A DNA stretch of 64,000 bases, taken from assembly GCF_037975245.1 (NCBI RefSeq), contig NC_092562.1, positions 17,497,521-17,561,520 on the forward strand, given 5' to 3'. Positions 1 through 9,939 of this stretch are shown one piece after another. Source of the DNA: Apostichopus japonicus. Lineage: Eukaryota > Echinodermata > Holothuroidea > Aspidochirotida > Stichopodidae. Positions within the stretch are counted from its first letter, which is position 1. Each line of letters opens with the position of its first letter. The position numbers and the translations under genes were made by a program. The notes beneath the pieces are model-generated. The model did no database searches. It saw nothing but the letters and a program-made list of their open reading frames with translations, and was not told the origin of the DNA.

Positions 1-1297
1 TATCTCAGTCCAAACAGTGGCGCGATGGCTTGGCGCACTGTACGAGCTGATGATCGAGACTCTCTTTTGCATCCCTGGTTCGAACCCCGGGTGATGACGT
101 CTTTTGCCGATCTTTTACAGCAAGTGCCTACACGGGGAGCTGTAAGTATTAGTTAATCCACCTAATATCTCAGTCCAAACAGTGGCGCGATGGCTTGGCG
201 CACTGTACGAGCTGATGATCGAGACTCTCTTTTGCATCCCTGGTTCGAACCCCGGGTGATGACGTCTTTTGCCGATCTTTTACAGCAAGTGCCTACACGG
301 GGAGCTGTAAGTATTAGTTAATCCACCTAATATCTCAGTCCAAACAGTGGCGCGATGGCTTGGCGCACTGTACGAGCTGATGATCGAGACTCTCTTTTGC
401 ATCCCTGGTTCGAACCCCGGGTGATGACGTCTTTTGCCGATCTTTTACAGCAAGTGCCTACACGGGGAGCTGTAAGTATTAGTTAATCCACCTAATATCT
501 CAGTCCAAACAGTGGCGCGATGGCTTGGCGCACTGTACGAGCTGATGATCGAGACTCTCTTTTGCATCCCTGGTTCGAACCCCGGGTGATGACGTCTTTT
601 GCCGATCTTTTACAGCAAGTGCCTACACGGGGAGCTGTAAGTATTAGTTAATCCACCTAATATCTCAGTCCAAACAGTGGCGCGATGGCTTGGCGCACTG
701 TACGAGCTGATGATCGAGACTCTCTTTTGCATCCCTGGTTCGAACCCCGGGTGATGACGTCTTTTGCCGATCTTTTACAGCAAGTGCCTACACGGGGAGC
801 TGTAAGTATTAGTTAATCCACCTAATATCTCAGTCCAAACAGTGGCGCGATGGCTTGGCGCACTGTACGAGCTGATGATCGAGACTCTCTTTTGCATCCC
901 TGGTTCGAACCCCGGGTGATGACGTCTTTTGCCGATCTTTTACAGCAAGTGCCTACACGGGGAGCTGTAAGTATTAGTTAATCCACCTAATATCTCAGTC
1001 CAAACAGTGGCGCGATGGCTTGGCGCACTGTACGAGCTGATGATCGAGACTCTCTTTTGCATCCCTGGTTCGAACCCCGGGTGATGACGTCTTTTGCCGA
1101 TCTTTTACAGCAAGTGCCTACACGGGGAGCTGTAAGTATTAGTTAATCCACCTAATATCTCAGTCCAAACAGTGGCGCGATGGCTTGGCGCACTGTACGA
1201 GCTGATGATCGAGACTCTCTTTTGCATCCCTGGTTCGAACCCCGGGTGATGACGTCTTTTGCCGATCTTTTACAGCAAGTGCCTACACGGGGAGCTT
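1..1297. repeat. Tandem array, 8 x 165 bp, tRNA-like unit
   Basis: Units begin at 1, 166, 331, 496, 661, 826, 991 and 1156, a constant 165-bp step, and look identical by eye. The array ends at 1297, where a new sequence takes over, and it probably extends left of the window. Each unit holds a hairpin with GCGC arms that resembles a D-arm and A box, and about 50 bp later the strong pol III B-box-like string GGTTCGAACCCC. The acceptor stem does not pair and the T-stem has mismatches, so this is a tRNA-derived (SINE-like) satellite rather than working tRNA genes. The near-identity implies recent amplification or homogenisation. Confidence 0.9.
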
Positions 1298-1853
1298 AAT
1301 TGGCCTAATATCTCAGTTTCAGTCAAATTATATTCGACGACATAGTGAATTATCAAAAAAAATTACAGCCCTTTAGGCGTTCCATAGGAAACGATTTGAC
1401 AAGTCTATGTTCCTATGGTAGTATACGCCCAGTCATGTGGTCTCTTAGTCTAGATAGAAGTTTTCACTAGCTAAACGCTACCCATCACCGCATAGCTGAC
1501 AAGTTGGCCTTTCATGGCACTATCAATTTTCCGTATCATGACCATGTAGATTTTTTGCTTTCCGAGCCGGAACTTTTCGTCACTTGTAAACAAACCTCTT
1601 CACTCATTGGTAAACAAATTTCCTACGCTGCTCCTGGGAGGCCTTAAGGGGTCTAAAATTGCCTCAATTGACCCAATTTTCTCACCACATGTACTTCAAT
1701 TGATGCTTTTCAACATGCAAGCCATAAAAAACTAGATTATGATTGATAACAGGTCACAAAAGATGTTCCCCCGCTGCTTTTTGGCACTTTTCCTGAAGGC
1801 GAACAATCGGGCGGATTGATATAGACTCTAATAAGAGTATGCCACCATAACGC
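1298..1853. other. Unassigned flank of the array
   Basis: A partial echo of the unit start (CTAATATCTCAG) occurs near 1305, then unique-looking sequence with no supportable gene. Confidence 0.5.
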
Positions 1854-1862
1854 GGATCGCAA

Positions 1863-2723
1863 GGAAGCCACTAAATACTAACCCGCGTAGCGGTTCGGTT
1901 CATCGGTAAGGATCCCGAGCGAGAATGATCTCACCAGACGTCACAGTCTTGCATAACTACGTAGATGCACATGTTGTACATTTCACGTGTATAGTGCGGG
2001 TACGAGCTCATGTAACAGGTACGAATTGCCGGGCCAAGTCCCGCTCGCGAAAGAGGGGAAAATAGGAGACAAGTAGGCCTACACAAATATATCCAAACGT
2101 TTCACGGTTTATTCTTGACATTTTAAGTTAACAAATGTATATAAGAAAGCTGCAATAAAGTACTGTTGTATTTATCTTTATATCTCAAGTATAACAGGTC
2201 TCACAAGTTATTACATAGAATCAACTAACCTCCTAGACCTGGTTGTGTACAAATATCAAATTTAAAAGCTGCAAAATTCACTTCAAACGTTTAGATCTAT
2301 CTTTAATTCAAATAACAGGTCTCACAAGTTATTACATAGAGTCAACTAACCTCTAAGACCTGGTTGTGTACATATATCATTTTAAAAACTGCAAGTACCG
2401 TTTAAAACCGCTATTATATCTATCTCTATCTCGTAGCAGGCCTCACAAGTTGTTACATAGAGTCAACTAACCTCCAAGACCTGGTTGTGTACATATATCA
2501 TTTTAAAAACTTCAAGTACCGTTTCAAACCGCTATTATATCTATCTCTATCTCGAGTAGCAGGTCTCACAAGTTATTACATAGAATCAACTAACTTCCGA
2601 GACCTGGGCAAAATAACGTTATTCGGGAACCGAGAGCGCCGAGCACAGTTGCACCCGAAACCGAGTTCCGAGGGCACTCGAAATGGTCCGACCCGCTGTA
2701 GGGGTTAGTATTTAGTGGCTTCC
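1863..2723. mobile_element. Nonautonomous MULE-like TIR element with 9-bp TSD
   Basis: The left end reads GGAAGCCACTAAATACTAAC and the right end is its inverse complement. The terminal inverted repeats are perfect for 22 bp and imperfect to about 38 bp. The element is flanked by the direct 9-bp repeat GGATCGCAA at 1854-1862 and 2724-2732. A 9-bp target-site duplication with GG-starting TIRs is typical of Mutator-like elements. No transposase reading frame is visible in its 861 bp, and the interior is mostly tandem repeat. I infer a nonautonomous MULE. The TIR and TSD are directly visible; the superfamily call rests on TSD length. Confidence 0.8.
2185..2612. repeat. ~125-bp internal tandem repeat (about 4 units)
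   Basis: Blocks starting near 2195, 2312, 2437 and 2564 share ACAGGTCTCACAAGTTATTA-like sequence (with point changes) followed by CAACTAACCTC and GACCTGG. The periods are about 117-127 bp. The repeat lies wholly inside the MULE-like element. Confidence 0.8.
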
Positions 2724-2746
2724 GGATCGCAAAGTTACCAACCTGA

Positions 2747-3051
2747 AGCTATCCCAGGATTCATCACAGGATTCATCCCAGGATTCATCACAGGATTCAT
2801 CCCAGGATTGAGATTCATCACAGGATTCATCCCAGGATTAAGATTTATCACAGGACTCATCCCAGGATTCATCAGAGGATTTATCCCATGATTCAGATTC
2901 ATCACAGGATTCATCCCAGGATACATCATAGGATTCGTTCCAGGATTCAGATTTATCCCAGGATTCATCACAGGATTCATCACAGGATTCATCCCAGGAT
3001 TCAGATTAATCCCAGAATTCATCCCAGGATTCAGATTTATCACCAGATTCA
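2747..3051. repeat. 12-bp minisatellite, unit ATTCATCCCAGG
   Basis: Twelve-base units alternate between TTCATCACAGGA and TTCATCCCAGGA types, with occasional 6-bp extra AGATTC or AGATTT steps. It starts just outside the right TSD of the MULE-like element. The long reading frames it gives on both strands (Asn-Pro-Gly-Met repeats and Ile-His repeats) are repeat artefacts. Confidence 0.9.
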
Positions 3052-3650
3052 TTCACCGGAGTTATTAATGCAGCGGGATGTTCGTCGAAAAGTTCTTTCA
3101 TTTTCATACTTCGTGACGCACATTGGGGGGGGGGGGGTGGAAAAATGAAGTCACCGAAGCTCCAGGAGGAATTGTCAGGAGCAACTCATTAGTTTATCAC
3201 AACAGAATGACTTGGCCTTTGAAGAGAAATTTGGCTAAAATTCGCCAATTGTTTTCGTTAATCGGATAATACATGGACTGGTTCCACGAAATCCCATTCT
3301 GTGCACTGGTGTACTGCAGCTATAACAATGTAGCGTTTAGTTCCATTTCGTGGTAAAACTAAAGACTTTTTCTTGGTGACTTATCTTTAAACTTATAGTA
3401 CCATATGGCGATTTATGGAGTATTTGGAATCATCAAACGTTGTATTGCATAAGGCTGGTAGGCTCATGATCTTGATACTTCCAGAGGTTCAACCAACTTT
3501 CCCAGCAGTTGCTGTGGTAGGTAAGAATTATTTAAGATGAATGACTTTGTTTATTTATTTCCAACCACTAAGTAACCAAAGAGTCTTTAAACATGCTTTG
3601 TTTTCGTCTAGTTATAATCAGTCTTCTTTGCACTCATTACTTTGCTAGGA
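3052..3650. other. No gene seen
   Basis: Contains a poly-G run near 3126-3138 and otherwise unique AT-rich sequence without supportable coding signal. Confidence 0.4.
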
Positions 3651-4617
3651 TATATAGTGAAGGTTTCATAATTGACACACTCCCGCAATTGACGCACCTC
3701 CAAATAGATTACTAGTGCGTTACAGAAGGGAACCTAAACTTTTTGCAGCGAAGCAGAGTTATATATTCCATGAATTTGAATCCATTACAGATATGTGCTG
3801 ATCAAATTGTGTTTTTTTAAAAGCCTTCCCCCAGTTTTGCAAGTTTCTTGGTATTTGAAAATGTTACTCCCTAAAAATAACCAAAATTACCTTAATATGA
3901 TACCACTACTCTCTGAGACTGACCTGTCAGAGCTTAGCAGCTCAGAGCAAAGCAAACAGCATCAAAAGTCAATAAATGTATACTTAGGCCAACATTACAG
4001 TTAGCTTATTGATGAATGCGTCAGTGTAGGCGGGGGTATGAAAGAACTTGACACGGAATACATTTTGTGGCCTAATTCTGCTTCAGTGTACGATGCGTAG
4101 TCACAAAAAATAAATACTTTGAGATCATTTCAACTTTGAGGAACTACACATATAAAAATCTCATACAGTTGAGTGATTTGTACTTTTCGTTGATAAACAT
4201 TATTAATCAAATCATTAAAGGGTGTGAAGACTCATGCAAAAAGAAACGTCTAATGCCGGTAATCTGACCTAGTTTCGAATGAGGTGTAACAGAAGTGTTA
4301 GACACCACTATTGATCCTAGAAAATACACACACACAGCTTGCTACCATCGGTAATTGGACACAAATGTACAGTCAGTATGTACAGCTGCGGTCAATACCC
4401 ACAGCACAGTGTATAAACGATACAGCGATGGACATCTTAGGTCCGGCTAAAAAATAAATAACAAGGTATCATGTTTCATTTTTGTCTGCATTTTGTAGCT
4501 ACACAAACAAAAGGTCACTTGCAAGCAACATAAAGTTAACTTTTTCAGATGGCTGCACTCGGTCTGGGGGGACTCTTCAATGCCTTTTAGGTGCGTCAAT
4601 TATGAGCCCACCATGCT
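3651..4617. mobile_element. TIR/MITE family 'GACGCACC', copy A (long)
   Basis: The left end carries CATAATTGAC followed by a second GCAATTGACGCACCTCC. The right end has GGTGCGTCAATTATGAGCCC, its inverse complement. The interior matches the copies at 27778 and 44304 (for example TTTGAATCCATT, TATGAAAGAACTTGACACGG and GAGGAACTACACATA). Relative to copy C it carries about 360 bp of extra sequence, roughly 4221-4585, just inside the right TIR. No transposase is visible. Confidence 0.7.
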
Positions 4618-6756
4618 ACTACTGCGCAGATTGATAACATTTGTCTCAATTAACAAGTTTGCCCTTGGAAGCTAAAGAAGTAAAGAGTAAATATTTGATT
4701 GTTCATCTTGTTAGAGATTCCTTTAAAAGACCTACTGTACTATGTTGGCCCCAATTTTAATATGTTCTTTCGCTTTGTGAATGTATATTGTTACGTTGGG
4801 GTGTGCTCCGGCTCAATTAGTTTGGGCTCCGTTATTAAATAAGTATAATGAACAACAGATAAAGAGAAACTCCAGACATAGATATAATTGTATAGTATAT
4901 GAGCTTTATTGCTGGAGTGTATCTGAAGTACAGTCTCTGAAGTCTGGAATCTTAGTCTTTTACATATTAAAAAACAACAGTACAGTATTTAAGTCATTTC
5001 AACTTCCTGTGAGGGGGCAATAACCTCTCTGTGACATAAACTCTTGGTCTTACTTATAATTACTAAGGCACATGGAGATGACTATGACTAACCTTATTTG
5101 TAATACACATGAGATGCAACAGGTTGTCATCTGTGTTTAAGCATGAGTATTTCATGGAATTAAGACAAAGGGGGCTTCTACGAATATGATGTGGGTGTAG
5201 GGTGAATATGTCATGAACAGGAAGTAAGCAGTTACTCTTAAGACAAAGAGGCATGGAAGCAAATGTTTAAAGTAATATGATGGGGATATGACTACATACT
5301 ACATTACAATATGCAAAACTCCATGGCAATGGTTTTAGAATGGCATATTCAGCAGGAACTGCTTCTTGTGTAAATATCTTGGTTTTACCATCATTAGCTA
5401 TGTGGCCTTAAGAAAGTAAACTTAAGCAGACTTAGAAAAAACAATAAATGTTGTTTCTTGGCTGATTAGGTAAATAATTCAATGAGAGATTGAGCACAAA
5501 GTATTTGCAGTGTTAATTACCCCCTTATGAACTGACATGACATTCACAGCAACAACCAGCCTGCAAGTCAGATCCTACGGGAGATGAAAACGCCTTGAAA
5601 TGCTACATGTTAATTTCATCTCAAACCGAAGAGCAAATTCGCAAGTTCACTGTCATAGCACATGGTAGAACAACTTTTGATTTTCTCGTTAAATGTCACT
5701 CCCTGAGCGGTGAGCAACATCATATAGCAACCTATTTGTTGCCAAGAGTTTCAATGTTTTTCTAATTTTATGATGTTTTTACCTAATACTAATTGAATAG
5801 CATATTATGATGTTAGGTAAGTGGTTGTCTGGTTGATCAACTTCAAAATATAATCATACTACATAAGCCAGCTTCCTAGGCTAAATAATGTTTATCATTA
5901 ATTGTGACAAAAATGTTTTAAAAAGGAAGCACTGCTAGCTAACATGTTTGTTACTTGCAATGGTACACTGGGAATGCAATAGGGCACAAGAAACTAGGGT
6001 TGCAGAAAATTAGGCAGACATGACATGAAATGCCCCTTACAGAAATTGACACAAATTATGCAGCCTTGCATCCAATGATAATCATTTGAGTCAACAAATC
6101 CACTGTCTCTGATTTCCTGGCTATGAGTCTTATCTGTCTAAGAAGGTATAAATCTTTCTTTGGAATGACAGTAACATAATATTTAATCACTCTGCAAAGA
6201 AGCCAACTCTGAAGTTATCCCAGCATAATTAAAAAGTGGTCTTGCCTGGCCATGCAATTTGTGTACACAAGAGTGATAAGCACCCAGCTTTACAGCTGGA
6301 AGTGTGAACTCCAATATCAACTTTCTGCTGAAAACCAGAGTTGTGGCCTATATATCAGGAATTCAAGAGTGTTCAATTCTGTAAGGGTCACTTTCATAGC
6401 ATGTGTAGTATAATTGCACTAGCCTAGTTCTCTGTGTTAGGGAGAGTTGTGCGGTATGTGGTTACTGTAAGTGAAATTCTTACAGTGTGGACACTGGCAT
6501 TTGAAGTTACTTGTGTTCACAAAATGGTTAACACTTGGGAATGATTTAAACGGCTTGAGTTTACATGGTTCTATTGCTTTTGATTTCTCTTTTGCTAACT
6601 GTTTCGGCAATTTTACAAATCTGTTCAGGTGATGCAGAATTTATTTTGCAGTTGGTTCAATTCCACCAACAGAAATGACTCAGCCATACAGTTTCAAGAA
6701 GGAATACAAAGACATAAACATGTATATACCGATAACCGACAGTGAAACAGTTAGTT
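4618..6756. other. Unassigned AT-rich sequence
   Basis: No exon-like segment, TIR pair or tandem array that I can support. The short reading frames here lack codon structure or recognisable motifs. Confidence 0.4.
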
Positions 6757-7374
6757 TCGCACATGGGCGGCAATCATGAGGGAGGGGGGGAGGGACGGGG
6801 ACAAGTCTCCCCCAATATTTTAGGTAGGGGATATAGTATATAATATCCCACCAATATTTGGTGGCATAGTTTATTTTGTGTGGCTATGAATAGAAAATAA
6901 TGCGTGACATTATTTATCCAAATCATATTTGGCGGTGGCGAAACCTTCATCCAACACATGCTGCATGAGGTAAGTGACACTTTGAGGTCGTTTCTTTGAT
7001 CTGTGACCGTATAGTTGCCACTCATCATTATTATCATGTCTGTACATCTATTGTGTATGAGTGTACAGTAAGTATCTGTTCGTACACTCATATATATGAT
7101 CCACATCGATATGGGTTCCCTATTTAATTTCTTTTTTATGTTTTTACGATATTGTTAGTAATTTCAAAAGAGAAAATGCTGAAGATGCAATTTACAAGGC
7201 CTGGGAAGTGCCATTTACAGCGATCTGGGAGGCATTTTCAGCCAAAATTTTCTTGTACGCTTCGCTCCAAAAATGGTGGCGCTAAGCTTAGATAGTTTTC
7301 AATGCCGTATCTACGGCTGTGATAGTTTGCCTACAGTTTCGCCCCTCCCTTGGCAAATTCCTGGCTACGCGCCT
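6757..7374. mobile_element. Degenerate DNA-element relic related to the hAT-like MITEs
   Basis: The right half (7195-7370) shares an ordered series of motifs with 36640-36800, 37080-37200 and 50760-50880: a GGCC-GGGAAGTG-type segment, CGATCTGGGAGGC, GTACGC and GGTGGCGCT. It ends in CTGGCTACGCGCCTG. The left edge, CATGGGCGGCAATCATG, may be the decayed partner end. No open frame. Confidence 0.5.
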
Positions 7375-7454
7375 GAAACCGAAACAAAGCGAAATTTTGT
7401 TCCCCGCTTAAATTGGGCTTAGTGATGAAATTTGATAACCAAAAAAAAAAAAAT

Positions 7455-7456
<2 letters not shown>

Positions 7457-7519
<63 letters not shown>
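7457..7519. repeat. (AT)n microsatellite
   Basis: Uninterrupted AT dinucleotide run after an A-tract. Confidence 0.98.
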
Positions 7520-7523
<4 letters not shown>

Positions 7524-8084
7524 AAAGAGAAAATGAATCTCTAAATTTATTGGTGTTTAGTGTACATGCTGTACACTCGTCTTTCTTCTGACGCAGTAGT
7601 TTGATTTGATTTATTTATTTGTTTTTCACGTGTAAATTTACAGTGTGAAGGAAGTCTTCCAAAAAGCGTACAACAGCTTAACAAACAGTTTGGTTGGTTT
7701 GGTTGTTTAGTTTCCGTGCACAGGTGCTATGTAGTCACCGCTTTTCTTAGCAAGTTTTTTTTTTTTTTTGTATATCATAATGTCACGTGACAATACAGGC
7801 TGCTATGCTGTTCTCCAGCTCCTTGGGCGTGACGAAAGCAGCATGTTTGTTTCATGACGTAAAATCCAAACGAATAAGCCATGGCACAATAATCATTTAA
7901 AACGTGCTAAACTTATATAATGTCGAAAAAGTAGGCCTATATAGAGCAAATTTGATTTCCAATCCGATGTCTATAGTTACAGATTTTGTCAATTATCTAA
8001 ATGACTGAATCAAGGATGTAATGTATATATTTAAATTTAACAGGAAACCCGATTGCGATGCTCCCTAATGCTAAAAATTTGGAC

Positions 8085-8185
8085 GGGTCGGAGATTGATA
8101 GGACGGGAAGCGATAGGACGGGGAGCGATAGGACGGGGATCGATTGAACAAAGAGCGATTGGACGTTGAGCGAGTGGACGGGAGA
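8085..8185. repeat. 15-bp minisatellite, unit GATAGGACGGGGAGC
   Basis: About six 15-bp steps are visible (GATAGGACGGGAAGC, GATAGGACGGGGAGC, GATAGGACGGGGATC, GATTGAACAAAGAGC, GATTGGACGTTGAGC and so on). Units diverge toward the right edge. Confidence 0.85.
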
Positions 8186-8213
8186 AGCTCTGTGCTCCCT
8201 CTGTATACTATGC

Positions 8214-8246
8214 TCAACGAGGTAAATGAATCATTTACCTCGTTGA
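8214..8246. repeat. 33-bp perfect palindrome
   Basis: The arm TCAACGAGGTAAATGA, one spacer base, then the exact inverse complement TCATTTACCTCGTTGA. Function unknown. Confidence 0.95.
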
Positions 8247-8505
8247 CTATGCTTTACGTAACATCGTTCAGGCTTAATTGTATAACGTTATTTTCAATTT
8301 ACTGCGTAGTAGTGTCATTCTTTTTATTTTCTTGACACCAGTTTGTTTTGATACTCCTAACTATAATAAAAGTTAAATACGGGGTACCGTTTCGAGACAA
8401 ATGTTGGTTATTTCCTTTCTACGTTGTTATTAAAGTTTAACAACTAACATGAACATTGATAGTGATTTTGTTTTTTGTAGGAATGAACATGATCAACCAA
8501 CACTC

Positions 8506-8655
8506 TACCGTGCGTTTATCACACGGATAATGCAGGAACGGGAGCTCAACGCTATTGTTGGATGAACTACATACAGTACAGTAACTCTATACGGCTTCGT
8601 GCATTACTTGCGCCATACACCCGTTCGTGCATTATCCTGCGATGAAAACACGGTA
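8506..8655. mobile_element. 150-bp TIR element
   Basis: The left arm (TACCGTG ... GGATAATGCAGGAACGGG) and right arm (inverse of TACCGTG ... GGATAATGCACGAACGGG) are inverted repeats of about 36 bp around a 75-bp core. The outer TA could be a TA target duplication. Likely a miniature inverted-repeat element. Confidence 0.65.
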
Positions 8656-9794
8656 CTGAGACTGTTTTGGCTAACATCTAGTTATTTTAAAATGGTAACA
8701 TTTGCCCAAACTGTGTTACGTTAACCCGCGGATAGTTGAAATGAGCATGTTTCTCCTGCTTTAAATGAGTTATTTAGTCATGCTCATAATACCTGAGAGG
8801 TTTCACGTGACCGTGCATGCTGGTTTATACTCCATACTTGGGTAGTATGCTATAAACATTATGCGAGGGACAGGAGGACCGAGGTGTTTTGGGGCCTTCA
8901 CAAGCATTATTTAATTATTGTAGAAATTACGGTGGCCCAGATGAGACATGGAATTTTCGAACGTTTCATGTCATATGTATTACCTTCTTTAAACTGTCAA
9001 AGTTTTGAGTGTGTGACTTTCTATAGAAGAAAAGAAATAAGATCGCAAATTAGATGTATTGTGTGGTGAATGAAACGAACATTGATCATTTGTTTGCCAA
9101 ACACTCTTCTGCTAATACAATGGATCCAGTTGAATGATTTAGTACTGCCGTGTAGTAAATCCCTCGTTGACGAGTAACAAATAGAAACCTAGGCTTTGTA
9201 CTCATTTCCCCCATTTTTCTAAGTGAGCGGAGGTATGTCGGTGCATGTGGTGGGGCAGTAGCCCTCTCTGCCCTCCTGTGTACGTAAGTATATATGTGGT
9301 TGTAACGGCACCCCACATTTGGGGTATCAGAAATGTCGATGTTCAAAAGCTGCGAATATTTACCGGACATTCGCTGAAATGTTAACCATATTCAAGTTTT
9401 TTTTTTTTTTTCTACCACTCATCCATTTCCTTCCCGTGAAAATTCACCCTGATAGAAAATTAATATGTTGTTGTAAAGTTAGTGGCGCTATTTGTATTTG
9501 CCTAAATAATAATTGCCAAGGACATCTCTTTCTCTTTTCAATCAAGTTGGTTTGAAAAACTCACTGTGAAAACAAACTCTCCTATTTGTTTATTTGAAAT
9601 CTCGCTATGAATATCAGTCATTTAGACGGTTGTAGAAGCGAGATGTGTGAAGTAACTTTAACTCCATCCAAAAAAATTAAACAAATACCGCCATAGCACC
9701 CAATGATCGATTACCATTTCTCTGTGACGAAAACTGGACCGAATTTGCTTGATGTGGGGTTTTCGAACTTCAACTCGATCTCGAAGAGAAGAAA
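8656..9794. other. OXSM upstream region, no other gene
   Basis: AT-rich sequence with a T-run near 9398. A CCAAT string lies at 9700-9704, about 95 bp before the OXSM start codon. No TATA box that I would defend. The transcription start cannot be placed from sequence alone. Confidence 0.35.
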
Positions 9795-9939
9795 ATGAAG
9801 AAGACCGTAGTCGGGCCTGCATCTATATTTCTCTTCTGTAGCGCGAAAAGAACTTTAAATATTCCATTTAGAAGCCAAGGTAGCTCGAGTGGTATAGTGA
9901 GTGAAAGTGGTAGAGTGAGGGTTGGAGTAACAGGAATAG
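9795..9939 (+). CDS. OXSM: OXSM exon 1 (start and presequence)
   Basis: ATG at 9795 is the first in-frame ATG after the in-frame TGA at 9750, and has A at -3. It encodes residues 1-48 plus one base: basic, Ser-rich presequence then the first KS strand [10 protein letters not shown]. Donor GTAAGT at 9940. Confidence 0.9.

Noticed and set aside
1-1297. CRISPR-like array or functional tRNA cluster
   Set aside because: No repeat/spacer alternation; the whole 165-bp unit is repeated, and the tRNA acceptor stem does not pair.
2735-3148. Asn-Pro-Gly-Met and Ile-His repeat proteins
   Set aside because: Translations of the 12-bp minisatellite on both strands.
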